DNA of 64,000 bases, from NCBI RefSeq assembly GCF_033568475.1, contig NW_027331831.1:12028001-12092000 (forward strand), given 5' to 3'. This document shows, piece by piece, positions 1 through 11,645 of this stretch. Source of the DNA: Henckelia pumila. Lineage: Eukaryota > Streptophyta > Magnoliopsida > Lamiales > Gesneriaceae. The position numbers and the translations under genes were made by a program. How positions within the stretch are numbered: the first letter of the stretch is position 1; each line of letters begins with the position of its first letter. The notes beneath the pieces were generated by a model. It was not told the DNA's origin. It ran no database searches and saw only the letters and a list, made by a program, of their open reading frames with translations.

Positions 1-434
1 CTAGTTTCAACCTACTAGAGGAGTTCATTGGTTTCTGGCTTCACATTACCAGAATGGAATGGGCGTTATACTTTTATTTAGATCGGGTCAAACTTTTTAT
101 ATGCGGAGTTCATTGAAAAAATTGTGGACACACATGTTCACCTTTAGATATTTTTTGGGACAGTGTATGTACATGTAGAATCTCATTTACCAAAATACAA
201 AAAATTTCACCTTCCTGTCCATCGGTCTAATGGTTTTGCTCACTTCTTGCATGTCGTCTCATTATTCGACTGTTTGTGTATCAGATGGTGTGGAGAAAGG
301 AGATGGAGATTATTCACATCAATATTATGGAGATTCTTCACATCAATATTCTTCATATTCTTCGTAGCGTTCATCTATGAATTTATCAAACGACCACCAT
401 GTCTTCAATTTTTGTTGATCCTTCAATACTAACA
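1..434. other. AT-rich spacer, no gene seen
   Basis: No coding signal or recognised repeat is seen here. Short open frames show no domain and have AT-driven composition. Confidence 0.5.
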
Positions 435-444
435 CAACTTTTTC

Positions 445-1747
445 GGGAAAATTAGCATTTTGGTCATGTATGTTGGCTTCTTTTTGGTTTTGGTCCTGTA
501 TGTTGGCTTGTTTTGGAAAAGATCATGTAACTCGATTTTTTTTTTGTATTTAGTCCTATATGTTGACTTATTTTGGTTTTGATCCTGTAAGTTGGTTTGT
601 TTTTTGGTTTTCGTCATGTATCTTATCATGTTTTGGAATTTAGAAGTTGATCTCTAATTATTTTTGTAATAAATATTTTTTATTCTTTCATGTTTTATCT
701 GCTTATTGGTTTGAGATAATTACAACTAACTAATAAAAAAATATTTTTTTACGCTTAAACTTTTTTTAATCTAAATAATTTAATAAAATCTAAAATATGT
801 TAATTTAATGTATTAAATGTAACATACTTTTGTTCTTTTAAAAATTAACAAACAAACATTCATTTATATCGTTCTCAACTGTAACTTCGATTTTTTTATT
901 TATTTGGCACTAAGTGTTCGCCCACTTAGCACCTATTAATGATCATATAAATAAGCTCCAACCTAAATTAACAAAATTAGCTAAAAAACTAAAAATATAT
1001 TTAAAACATACTTTTGTTTTTTTAAAAAGTAACACTCTAATATATTTTTTTATCGTTCTCAACTATGGTTGACTTTTTTTGTTCCGCTTTTCTCGAAAGC
1101 ATAGCTTTTTAGGTATGTTTCACTTTTATCACTCTTAATCACCGCTTAAGCGTGCTTTTTAGAACACTGCAAATAAGCAAAATTTTGCTGCTCCCTCCAG
1201 TTTCGGCGACGGAGGAAAAATATCAAAAAAAAAAAAAAAAAACCAAGTTATTGTACCTTTTAGAACATAATTTTAAAAAATAATTAGAAGGTCAACATCT
1301 AAATTTTAAACCTAATTTATTTAATTATAAAATCATAAAAAAATATTTATTATAAAAGCTTAAGCGGTGAAGTTGGAAAGTCAACTTCTAAATTCTAAAT
1401 TTAATTTATTATTTTAAAATAAAAAATATAGGCGCTTATTCTAACTTAACCGAGCTTAATTTGGTCAAAATCGTATCTTTTTCATGACCAAAATAAAAAA
1501 ACAAGTCAACTAATATTACCAAATCCAAAAAAAATCCAAATTCCTGTACTTTTTTTTCAAAACATAACTTTGTATAGGACCAAAATCAAAAATTAAGTCA
1601 ACTTATAGGACCAAAACCAAAACAATCAACATGTAGGACTAAATTCAAAATAAAAACAAAATTACAGGATCTTTTCCAAAACAAGCCAATATACAGGACC
1701 AAAACCAAAATGAAGCCAACATACAGGACTAAAATGCTAATTTTCCC
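445..1747. mobile_element. Non-autonomous Mutator-like element with long terminal inverted repeats
   Basis: The two ends are inverted copies of each other over roughly 190 bp. The left end (445 to about 640) reads inward from GGGAAAATTAGCATTTT, and the right end (about 1570-1747) reads the same on the other strand. Both contain repeated 'GGTCCTGTATGTTGGCTT'-like phrases. A perfect 10 bp direct repeat, CAACTTTTTC, flanks the element at 435-444 and 1748-1757 and is the expected target-site duplication. Long inverted ends with 9-11 bp duplications are the mark of Mutator-like elements. The 0.9 kb interior has no transposase, so the element would depend on a partner. Open frames inside the ends (429-629 and 1598-1789) are repeat sequence, not genes. 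Confidence 0.85.
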
Positions 1748-1757
1748 CAACTTTTTC

Positions 1758-1971
1758 ATCGGACCATGAATGATTATAATCTTGCTCATATATCATTTGA
1801 GCTTTGATCATACTAAACAAAAAACAAAAGTTCTGAATAAATTGTGAAATTTTTGGAATTCAAGTGAAAGAAATTGTGGATTTTTATAGGTGTATTGAGG
1901 TTAATTTTAGAAAATTCAATTTTTTTCTTACTTATTTTTATTTTTAATAATCTGCTTTTAAAAAAAAAAAT
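1758..1971. other. AT-rich spacer
   Basis: Short gap between the Mutator-like element and the tandem duplication. It ends in an A-run at about 1959-1970 that also precedes the second duplicate unit. No gene seen. Confidence 0.4.
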
Positions 1972-3358
1972 TTAGTTGGGCTTAATCTGGCCGTTAATCT
2001 ACAACGACCAAATCATCTCAGACATTCAATTTTTTTCATTTTTTTAAAATAACTTAAAGAAGTCAGATTTTTTTGGTCGTTTGATTAAAAAAATTATTAT
2101 TATTTTAATTAATAATGCGATTCACCTCTGCGCGGGATCCATTTGTGAAATCCTTGCCCTTGGAGGGGCGATGAATCAAAATGGGCGAGAAAGACGCGTT
2201 TCCTTCCTCGCTCGTTGGGCGTGCTCTTACACATGCATAAGAAAAATCTTGGTCTTTACTTCCCAAGCTCTAGTGTTGTCACGTTTGACTCTTTCTCGTT
2301 CCATTCACATGTTCCTGAGGTTTCATGCTCTAATGGACCGGAGCTTTCGCTCGTGTGCATCCAGGGACGGACCACAAGAAGGGTCCAGTTTATCCCCTTC
2401 CCTTATTGGGTATTACACATATATATAGTAGCCCAGTCCAACCCCTTTTTTTTATTGGGTATTACCCATATATAATTTCAATTTGTAATGTTTCACATAC
2501 TTCAGCCCAAAATCATTTATCCTTTTAAACCCATCTCGATACCTATTTAATTTCATGAATCCTTATTTTTTTCATCTCTTATTATTGCTGGTGCACTACT
2601 TGAATGACACTGATCTACGGCTAGCCACCGCTTTAATGCACAAATATTTTGTAAGATATTCATATAATTTGAGATTTTTTTGTTATGGAATCGCATGATG
2701 TTTGATAATGGATTTTGTTAAAAATGATACATTGTCTTGTACTAAGTTAATTAGGTGCTTTTAATAAAGAGATTGACATGGGAAAATATTGTTTTGTGCA
2801 TACGATTTTTATTATCAAAATCTTAATTTTTTTAATTATTTTGGATTTTTTTATTAATGCTTTGACAGCTCATGTTTATGTTATTTTACAAAATACTGTA
2901 CGATCTTCTTATGGGTTAATTTTGTTATTAATACACGATATTTTTGTATATTCATTGAAATATTATCCGTTAAATTTATTATATATTTTGGCGCATTAAT
3001 TTTTTAATAATGAATTCAACCCTCCAAAATACAAAATCCTCATTACGTCCCTCATTTCTTGCTCTTAATTCCCACACTCTATGCTAGCAAGTACTTATAG
3101 AGCAACAATCAAGATTGTTTATGACTATCTATACTGCAACACAACTGACTCCTAACATAACTAAGATATTGGTCAATGATGCATGTTGCAATAGACTTCA
3201 CCTTGGTATAGTATAACAAAAGAAACACAATTGTGTGGGGGCTTAGTGCATAAAATATATAAGAAGGATTACATTTATTAAACACGAACCAAATGAATAT
3301 AATATCTTACTTCTATTTATTTTAATACCTTCTATCTCTTATAATCATATCATCAATG
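1972..3358. repeat. Tandem duplication, unit A (1.39 kb)
   Basis: This stretch, from TTAGTTGGGCTTAATCTGG to TATCATCAATG, is repeated directly at 3376-5396 with high identity by eye. The two units are separated by only 17 bp that includes an A-run. Unit A lacks the 628 bp solo LTR of unit B, so it preserves the empty site near 2550. It also lacks a short piece present in unit B near 3547. Open frames in both units have no recognisable domain and no gene-like features, so I do not call them coding. Nature of the unit unknown: it may be an old duplicated spacer or paired ends of an unrecognised element. Confidence 0.8.
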
Positions 3359-3375
3359 TGGGCATAAAAAAAAAA

Positions 3376-5396
3376 TTAGTTGGGCTTAATCTGGCCGTTA
3401 ATCTACAATGACTAAATCATCTCAGACATTCAATTTTTTTTCATTTTTTTAAAATAACTTAAAGAGGTCAGATTTTTTTGGTCGTTTGATTAAAAAAATT
3501 GTTATTATTTTAATTAATAATGTGATTCACCTCTGCGCGGGATCCATCACTTTCGCATGCGAAATCCTTGCCCTTGGAGGGGCGATGAATCAAAATGGGC
3601 GAGGAAGACGCGCTTCCTTCCTCGCTCGTTGGGCGTGCTCTTACACATGCATAAGAAAAATCTTGGTCTTCACTTCCCAAACTCTAGTGTTGTCACGTTT
3701 GACTTTTTCTCGTTCAATTCACATGTTCCTGAGGTTTCATGCTCTAATGGACCGGAGCTTTCGCTCGTGTGCATCCAGGGACGGACCACAAGAAGGGCCC
3801 AGTTTATCCCCTTTCCTTATTGGGTATTACCCATATATATAGTAGTCAGTCCAACCCCTTTTTTTATTGGGTATTACCCATATATAATTTCAATTTGTAA
3901 TGTTTCACATACTTCAGTTCAAAATCATTTATCCTTTTAAACCCATCTCGATACCTATTTGTTACCCCGAGAAAATATTTCAACCTGAGCCCGTTTATAA
4001 TGGGTCTACCCGATATGGCCCAACATGTCAAGGTCCAGCCCAGTTTGGGCTATGTTGGACTTTGACCAGGGCTGGTCATTATGGGTCGATCTAGGCTGTT
4101 TCTAATGGGTCGCAAGTATTCTTTTTGAGTTCAAGTAGGACTCTGATATATATGAGATAAGCCTGGATCTTTTCAAATATTCACGAGATAGAGATAGGCT
4201 TACAAAGGGACCAATGAATGAAGAGTCCTAGTCCATGACATTTTATAATTCGACTAGGTAACTTACTATTTTTCCCCTATAAATACAGGTACTGTTATGG
4301 TTGTGATTATTTATTATTCATTATTCACTACTCATTATTCATCACACATTCATTACTCACTTTTACTTTCACGCACTCTTATCTCCCAGTTTTCGCATTA
4401 ATCATACTCTCTGCCTTCAAGATACTGACTTAGGCATCGGAGGGGTCACGCCAAAAACACTTTCGGCGTCCCTTTGACCTAGCTGTTGCTTGTGCAGTTC
4501 CGTCATACCCGACCCGACCTGCTTCATTAAGGATTTGGAGGATCCATTCTACCAGACCGAACCCGAGGTAAAAAATCGACATCATCACTATTTAATTTCA
4601 TGAATCCTTTTTTTTTCATCTCTTATTATTGCTGGTGCACTACTTGAATGACACTGGTCTACGGCTAGCCACCGCTTTAATGCACCAATATTTTGTAAAA
4701 TATTCATATAATTTGAAATTTTTTTGTTATGGAATCGCATGATGTTTGATAATGGATTTTGTTAAAAATGATACATTTTCTTGTACTAAGTTTATTAGGT
4801 GCTTTTAATAAAGATATTGATGTGCGAAAATATTGTCTTGTGCATACGATTTTTATTATCAAAATCTTAATTTTTTTAATTATTTTGGATTTTTTTATTA
4901 ATGCTTTGACAACTCATGTTTATGTTATTTCACAAAATATTGTATGACGGGTTAATTTTGTTATTAATACACGATATTTTTGTATATTCATTGAAATATT
5001 ATCCGTTAAATTTATTATATATTTTGGCGCATTAATTTTTTAATAATGAATTCAGTCCCCCCCAAAATACAAAATCCTGATTACGTCCCTCATTTCTTGC
5101 TCTTAATTCCCACACTCTATGCTAGCAAGTACTTATAGAGCAACAATCAAGATTGTTTATGACTATCTATACTGCAACACAACTGACTCCTAACATAACT
5201 AAGATATTGGTCAATGATGCATGTTGCAATAGACCTCACCTTGGTATAGTATAACAAAAGAAACACAATTGTGCGGGGGCTTAGTGCATAAAATATATAA
5301 GAAGGGTTACATTTATTAAACACGAACCAAATGAATATAATATCTTACTTCTATTTATTTTAATACCTTCTATCTCTTAGAATCATATCATCAATG
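3376..5396. repeat. Tandem duplication, unit B (1.39 kb plus inserted solo LTR)
   Basis: Second direct copy of unit A. Without the 628 bp LTR and its 5 bp duplication it is about 1388 bp, almost the same length as unit A. Similarity stops on both units at CATCAATG, which fixes the right edge. The LTR interrupts it at 3960-4587. Confidence 0.8.
3960..4587 (+). mobile_element. Solo LTR, Ty3/Gypsy Tat-like family
   Basis: A 628 bp sequence starts TGTTACCCCG and ends ACATCATCA. It is clearly related to the LTRs at 11003-11645 and 15.6-16.2 kb, sharing among others CATCGGAGGGGTCACGCC and the ending CGACATCATCA. It is flanked by a 5 bp target duplication, CTATT, at 3955-3959 and 4588-4592. Unit A of the tandem duplication has the uninterrupted site. 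No internal region is present, so this is a solo LTR, normally left by recombination between the two LTRs of one element. Confidence 0.92.
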
Positions 5397-5743
5397 GCGA
5401 TGGTATCATATATTTTATTACCGTTTCCATTTAAATACGTTTTTGTCTTTTTAATATAATGGTTTTATTTATTAAAAAAAATAAGAATTCATTTGACCAA
5501 ATTTTCAATTATAAAGATATAAGAATTGAAATAAATATGTACTCATGGATACACTTTTTTATTCCACGTTAACGACCGTTTGAATAAAAAGCCCAAACTC
5601 ACACAAACAGACATGTAGGTTGATAACATAGTATAAAACAGTTCCGAGTTGATGACGAAAGACTTTTTGGCCTTGAATTCCTCAAACACGTTTAATGTAA
5701 CCAACCGCAATACAAAAATATTGTCCAAATTCGGACACTAATG

Positions 5744-5904
5744 CAGTGTTTGCAACCAAAAAGTGATTATGAAATTTTTTTTAACAAATTTAAGTAGTGT
5801 TTGCAATGTCTAATAATAAGTGATTATATAATCACTTATTTTTTAAGATTGCAAACAATCTTTATTAAAAAAATCTTTCTTATTTTTTAAAATTGCTAAC
5901 ACTG
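5744..5904. mobile_element. Small inverted-repeat element (hAT-like MITE)
   Basis: Starts CAGTGTTTGCAA and ends TTGCTAACACTG, an imperfect terminal inverted pair. The centre contains a palindrome around AAGTGATTATATAATCACTT. CAGTG ends are usual for hAT-type elements. I could not find a convincing 8 bp target duplication, so the family is inferred. Confidence 0.55.
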
Positions 5905-6109
5905 GCTATATATTCGGATAGAAAAGTAACAGTAGGGGCACTCTTCCTTCCCAGCTTTCCCCTGTCAAGAATCTCCGTTTCCCCAGTACTCCACTCTTGT
6001 TTTTTTTTTTTTTTTTTTTTGTCTTTAGCCTGTATCTTATCTATTTTGGATCAAATTTCCCCACCTTTGGGGTGAAACTTGAGGGTTTGTTGTAAGGATC
6101 TTGGAGGAA

Positions 6110-8119
6110 ATGGCTGTTTATGCTGTGTGTTTGTTGCTTCTTTTAGCGATGGTTGGTTTTTCAGGTGAAGCTCTTGGCTTTTGGATTCTTGAGCTTATTG
6201 TTTTCTTTAGGAGATCCGATATGTGTTTGATGTTATTTCTCTGTGGTACTGTTCCATTCTGCTGTATAAGATGTTGTGACAAACTGAGAAAGGGAGAGAA
6301 AATAGAAAGTTCCGATTCTTCCCTTTCTTGATCCAGGGGAATTAGTAAAGGGTTTTGCAAAGATGTGATCTTTTTTCCATTTTCAAGCATTTTCTAAGAC
6401 TTGGGTTTTTACTATAATTTCATGATCTTGAAAAGGAATATTCTTGTTCTGACCTGATTTGTTTTGGCCATTCATCTTGTTCTTTGATTTACAGATGCAA
6501 CTTATTGCCTATGCAATACTGGAATCAGCGACACAATTCTTCAGACTAACATAGATTATGCTTGTGGAAATGGAGCTGATTGCTCAGGAATCCAACAAAA
6601 TGGAGCTTGTTTTCTCCCAAACACAATCAAAGATCACTGTAATTATGCGGTGAACAGTTATTATCAGAGAAAGGGACAAATTAGTGGGAGCTGTGATTTT
6701 AAGGGCTCTGCCTCAGTCTCTCAAACTCCTCCTTCCAGTAAGACTCAACATATTGATTATAACAAAAATATAGAAGTATTTTATTGTTCAATCCATCCAA
6801 TAGGAACTAACTGTTGTTCATTCGTTTTTTCTTCTTCTTTTTTTAATTTTTTTTTCTGGTGATAATTTGCAGATTTAGCTGCAGGATGTGTGTATCTATC
6901 TAGTCCCAGGTCTTGTTTTCTCACTCTTTACTAGAAACTTTGGATCATGTTTTGAATATGAATATGTGATCAGTGTTTTGCGAATTATATGAACTGTCTG
7001 CTGGGAGAACTCATTTCATTTGTAAACTTATGAATATGATCCGGGGCAGACTCAGAGAAGGGACAAACAGCGGATTGTCTCGTCTCTCCTTAAACAACAA
7101 TGCAATTTTTCCCAGGAAAATATAGTTCAAATCGCCTCCATGAATAGAATATCCAATCTTTTTTCTTGCTTATTTACCAAAAAGAGTATAATAAATCAGA
7201 AAGAAGGATATATTTTAAGCTCTTTCAAAGTTTCCCTTTAGGTAAAGTGAAAGAAGTTCAAAACTTAAGTGTAGTGATAGTGTGAAAACTTGTGATGCTT
7301 CCGATGACTATTGCTAATAAAATAAGTTGCTATGATTTGTATATTGCATAGGTGATGGCTTCTGCCAGTGATCTGTTAACTTGTTTAAAATATTTTAAGA
7401 TTCTTTCCTGGAATTAAAAAAAAGAAGGCCGGTAGATTGGTTTTCGATATAAGTTAATATTTCACCTTCATATGGTTCCAAAGCAACCCCTAATGCATCT
7501 TCATGATTTCATATGAGCTGTCATGATGTTGATGTGTATATTTTTATTCACTTGTCTTCTTTCATATCACCATTATTTCCACATCCCAAATTCTGATGCA
7601 GATTCTGATTCAACAGCCATTTTATCTTAAACACAAAAACTCTTGTGAAATCGTTCACATGTCAATTTCGTAATACGGATCTCCGACTCGGCCTATAACC
7701 TACTCAATTATCCGTTTTGAATATTTACATCAATTTAGATCTTTCTCATGGTAAGCAAATAAGAAAGTTATGCTACCATTTTTGCTTTCTTAGACATGCT
7801 ATTTGATTTTAGACTTTTGGCTATGCTTCTTTTACAACAATAGGTTCTTATTGACATACAATAAATCTTGATTTTGATTCGGTTATTACAATGCAGTACT
7901 AATGGAAGCAGCACAGCTCCACCATTCAGCCCTGGAGGAACACCACCAAACTCCCCACCGGGTTCTGGCGCATTCGCCCCGCCAGGCGCGTTCGTACCTC
8001 CAAGTGGTTTTGACAATGGTTCTGATGCGACAATATCATCTCAAAGCGTTGCTGCATCTTTACTTGCCAGTTTCTTGGTAAACTTCTTGATTTATGGCTT
8101 GATATGGCGAAGGATTTGA
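6110..8119 (+). CDS. X8-domain (CBM43) GPI-anchored callose-binding protein, PDCB-like
   Basis: Four coding exons fit GT/AG borders with phases that match: 6110-6164, 6495-6737, 6873-6909, 7897-8119, giving 185 aa. Residues 1-18 are a secretion signal. Residues about 19-108 form an X8 domain, opening YCLCNTG, with the cysteine spacing of the family. Residues 112-156 are a Pro/Gly/Ser-rich linker. Residues 162-182 are a hydrophobic tail suited to GPI attachment, though it ends in the basic WRRI. X8 proteins of this short type bind callose at the wall, and those called PDCB sit at plasmodesmata, where they affect cell-to-cell traffic. That location is inferred from family, not visible here. The start is the ATG directly before the signal peptide. 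Intron 3 is the longest (987 bp). A long T-run lies about 90 bp upstream. Confidence 0.88.
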
Positions 8120-9350
8120 AGGGATCGACGCTTACAAGATATAGTTTTTGTTTTTTTATTTTTATCGATACACAATTCCACTTGGCTTCGTAGTTATAAT
8201 CTTCCTCCCCGTAGATACAATGGTTACTTATGGGATGGCCCGAAATTTATTGTTGTGATTTTATATCTAAATCATAAGAGATACATTATGATTATATAAT
8301 TTAATGAAAATTGCGACCACATGTTAAAGATTCATCCTTTTGCACGTGTCCAATGTTGCGAAGTGGTCCCTTATTGGTCACTGGCTCTGGCTAGTGCTAT
8401 GCTATCAATTAAATCGCATATAGTGAAATTTGGCCTAATTAAACTTGGTGCGGTACCTAAACAAGGGAGGCTTTGTCGTTAAATTATTTTTTAGGTAATT
8501 CGTCTCGTTTGAATCCGGATGCCAACGAATCGAGCAGATTCGAAAAATATGTGATTCAAATTCAAGTTGTATTTAAATGTATTTGAATTTTTTTTGAGTC
8601 AAACTCGAGCTCAATATATTTTTATTTTATAGTTTGCGAACTGTTCATGAGTTTTTATAATTTATATAATAATATGGTAATTAAATATATTTCGAGCGTT
8701 CAAGTATTTATTTTGAAACAATGAATCGAATAGATTTTTGTGTATTTCAAGCGAAAGTTGAATAAAACTTTTTTAACAATTTGAACTTCAAATTAAACTT
8801 GAGCTCGAATATATAGTTCAAATAATAAAATTTTCATCATATTCGATTTGGTCTATTCCGGATATCTGATATTTATTTAATTTTTTTTTTTTTGTTCAAA
8901 AACCTTTATTTTCTGCACAGCAAAATCAAGTATTCTGTTCTCTTCGCAACTTTTCCTCTTATGGAAAAGCTAAGCCTAAAAGCTTGACTTTTAGCATTAT
9001 TATATTAATTTATTAATATATTTTTTTTCCCGGTGAACTATTAATTAATATACGAATGGATGAGAACTGATCAACCACCATTTAATTAAAGCTTATTTGT
9101 TTTCTCTAGCATTGGTCAAGCATCACAAAATAATATTTAAAAATTTTGATTTTATTTTATGTCAACTAAATATTTACGTACATTATCAATGGCTATGCTA
9201 CTAAATTAAAGCAAACTAAAACAAGAGCGGGCGGGGAAATTACGTGATACTAGTGGATCACGACACAAGCGACGTGTGTTATGTAGAAAAAAAAAAGTAA
9301 AATAATTTATTTATTTATTATATGTAGATAGATATGCAATACATGTGTTC
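8120..9350. other. AT-rich intergenic spacer
   Basis: Contains the 3' flank of the X8-domain gene and no further gene. Nothing recognisable beyond A/T runs. Confidence 0.5.
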
Positions 9351-9356
9351 ATATCA

Positions 9357-9873
9357 ATATTTTAAAAAGCGGTAGGCAAGTGGTTACCCATAATCTAGCG
9401 ACTGGATGCTTAGACGACCTGTTTAGGCAGGTTTTTTTAGCCTAAATATCTAATTATTCTAAAAAGATTCATCTTAATATTTCTCCAATAATTTCTCTTT
9501 ATCTAATTCACCTGCCTAAGTGATGTTTTTTCAAGTCTAAATATCTAATTATTCTTGTTCGTCTTAATATTTCTCCAATAATTAATCGTTATCGAATTCA
9601 ACTCGAAATACATGACATATTTCTCGTTTTCATCTGATACAAATTGATAGACAAATATGTCAAACAATCTTTTTTAAAAAAAAATTTAAAATTAAAAAAT
9701 ATATATTTCTAGGCAGGCGCCTAGGCGGATTTTGATGCATCTAGGCGGTGATTAAGTAGTCTAGACGATCAATTAATGTAATAACTCTCAAAAGCTTCAA
9801 CTGTTTAAAAATAGAGGCGGTGGACAATCGCCTAGCATCTAGGCGATCTTAGGCGCAGCCTTTTAGAACACTG
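9357..9873. mobile_element. Non-autonomous hAT-like element rich in GCCTAGGCG repeats
   Basis: The right end reads CCTTTTAGAACACTGG and the left end TTTTAAAAAGCGGTAGGC, a degraded inverted pair. The interior carries many short phrases of the type GCGCCTAGGCGG and CGCCTAGATG in both orientations. A second end-like piece, CTTTTTAGAACACTG, is present inside the Mutator-like element near 1155. This composition is typical of a widespread plant hAT-type MITE. Exact ends are uncertain. Confidence 0.5.
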
Positions 9874-9990
9874 GTTCATATATACAATAAATTTTTTTTT
9901 ATATTTTTTACTTGTATTAAAAATCTTCAAATCGTCTCATTTACATTGGTATAATAAAACTACAAATATTCATGAATTGACAAAACAGTT

Positions 9991-10062
9991 GGGCATTTGG
10001 TCTAGTGGTATGATTCTCGCTTAGGGTGCGAGAGGTCCCGAGTTCAATTCTCGGAATGCCCC
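9991..10062 (+). tRNA. tRNA-Pro (AGG)
   Basis: 72 nt cloverleaf with acceptor stem GGGCATT / AATGCCC, anticodon loop CTTAGGGTG giving AGG, and T arm GAGTTCAATTC (B box). Intronless. A T-run starts at 10065, a suitable RNA polymerase III terminator. Confidence 0.96.
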
Positions 10063-10589
10063 ACTTTTTTCCCAAATCTATCGCTCTGTTCTTTTTCCTC
10101 TTTCTGCAAACAGTAGCTTTTTTTAAAAAACAAATATTTTTATTATGTTATTCTTTTTTATATATATATATATATCAAATTTGTTTTGAAAGGCCAAATA
10201 TTTAATTTTGAAAGAGATGGTGAGAGAAAAAAAGAAAAAGAAAAAAAAGGGGAAAAAAATTGATTTTTCATTTCATTTCTGACCCCAAGCATATTCCTTT
10301 ATATATATATATATATATTGCATGTGTTCTCAGTTCTCACTTCATTTTCTTCAATGTCACTCTCCATGCTCGAATTTATAAAACTTTGGCATTGCATATG
10401 TACTTGGAGTCCGTTTGCATAGGCGGCTTCAAGGGAGCCCTTCTAGGGTTTCTTTTTGGCAGAACCTCAATTTTTTCAAATTTTTTTTTATTGATATTAT
10501 TTTTTGTAGTTTTTCTATTAATTAAAACCTTTGATAGTTTTCTTAAATATTCTTATGTTTAAAATCTAAAATGGTGGTCAATTTTTTTT
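10063..10589. other. AT-rich spacer
   Basis: Holds TA microsatellite runs near 10160 and 10302. The open frame at 10260-10562 has no recognisable domain. No gene called. Confidence 0.45.
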
Positions 10590-11002
10590 ATATATATAAT
10601 TTTCCTTGAAAACCTTTTTATTCTTTTTTTTTAAAAAAAAACTATATATTTTTATTAAATTGCTCCACTCATACGAGTCATGTTGTTCAAATTGAATCAC
10701 TATCTGCATTTTTTTGTTGAATATGATTTTTTGTATAGTTGTGTATTTTGGTTGGTGTTTTCATTTTTAATAATTTTGGTCTGGAGTTTAAAATCTTGTG
10801 ATTTGCTTATTCAACTCTTGAACTGATTTTTACTCCATTCGATTATAATTATTCATTGCATTTGTTAGTATTTAAATTATAATTTGTATTTTTATGTTAG
10901 ATTTATTGTGACAAAAATAAATTATTTATGCGTTATTAGTTTGATTATTCTTATTATATTTGTAATATGCACTAATTCATCTATGACTCAGATTAAGGAG
11001 TT

Positions 11003-11645
11003 TGATACCCCGAAAAATTATTTTAACCCGAACCCGTTCAATATGGGTTTAAGAGGGTTGACCCAATTATAGGATTATTATTAGATATAAGGTCCAGCCC
11101 AGTTTTCTACCTGTTAGGGCATGTCAAGACCTGAGCTGCTGTTAATGGGCCGACCCGAGCTGGGGCCCAATGAGCTTGGTATGTTTTCTAGTTCAAGTGA
11201 GACTCAAATACATTAAAGATAAGCTTGATCATTGCACAGATATGAATAAGATAGGGATAAACTCAAGGACGGACCAATGAATGAAGAGTCCTACTTTAGG
11301 ACATGTTATAATTCGACTAGGTAACTTACTCTACTTTTCCTATAAATACAGGTACTGCTATGGTTGTATTCATTATTCATTACTCACTATTCATTATTCA
11401 TCAACACTCACTCTCACTTTTACATTCACTCACTCATATCTCTCAGTTTTCGTATTAATCATACTCTCTGTCTTCAAGCCACTGACTTAGACATCGGAGG
11501 GGTCACGCCGAAAACACTTTTGGCGCCCCTTGACATAGCTGTTGCTTGTGCAGATCTAAGTGGTACCCGACCCGACCTGCTTCATAAAGGAGTTGGAGGA
11601 TCCATTCTACCAGACCGAACCCGAGGTAAAATTCCGACATCATCA
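11003..11645 (+). repeat. 5' LTR of the Tat-like Gypsy element
   Basis: 643 bp, TG at the start and CA at the end. It contains a TATA-like CCTATAAATACAGG at about 11338-11352, a plausible promoter box. Same family as the solo LTR at 3960-4587. Confidence 0.92.

Noticed and set aside
2081-3940. Open frames of 115-127 aa present in both tandem units
   Set aside because: Two frames overlap in the same DNA, no domain or signal is seen, and the units look like duplicated spacer. Presence in both copies follows from the duplication.
5893-6075. 60 aa frame just upstream of the X8-domain gene
   Set aside because: Includes a T-run read as phenylalanines, lies in the probable 5' flank, and has no domain.
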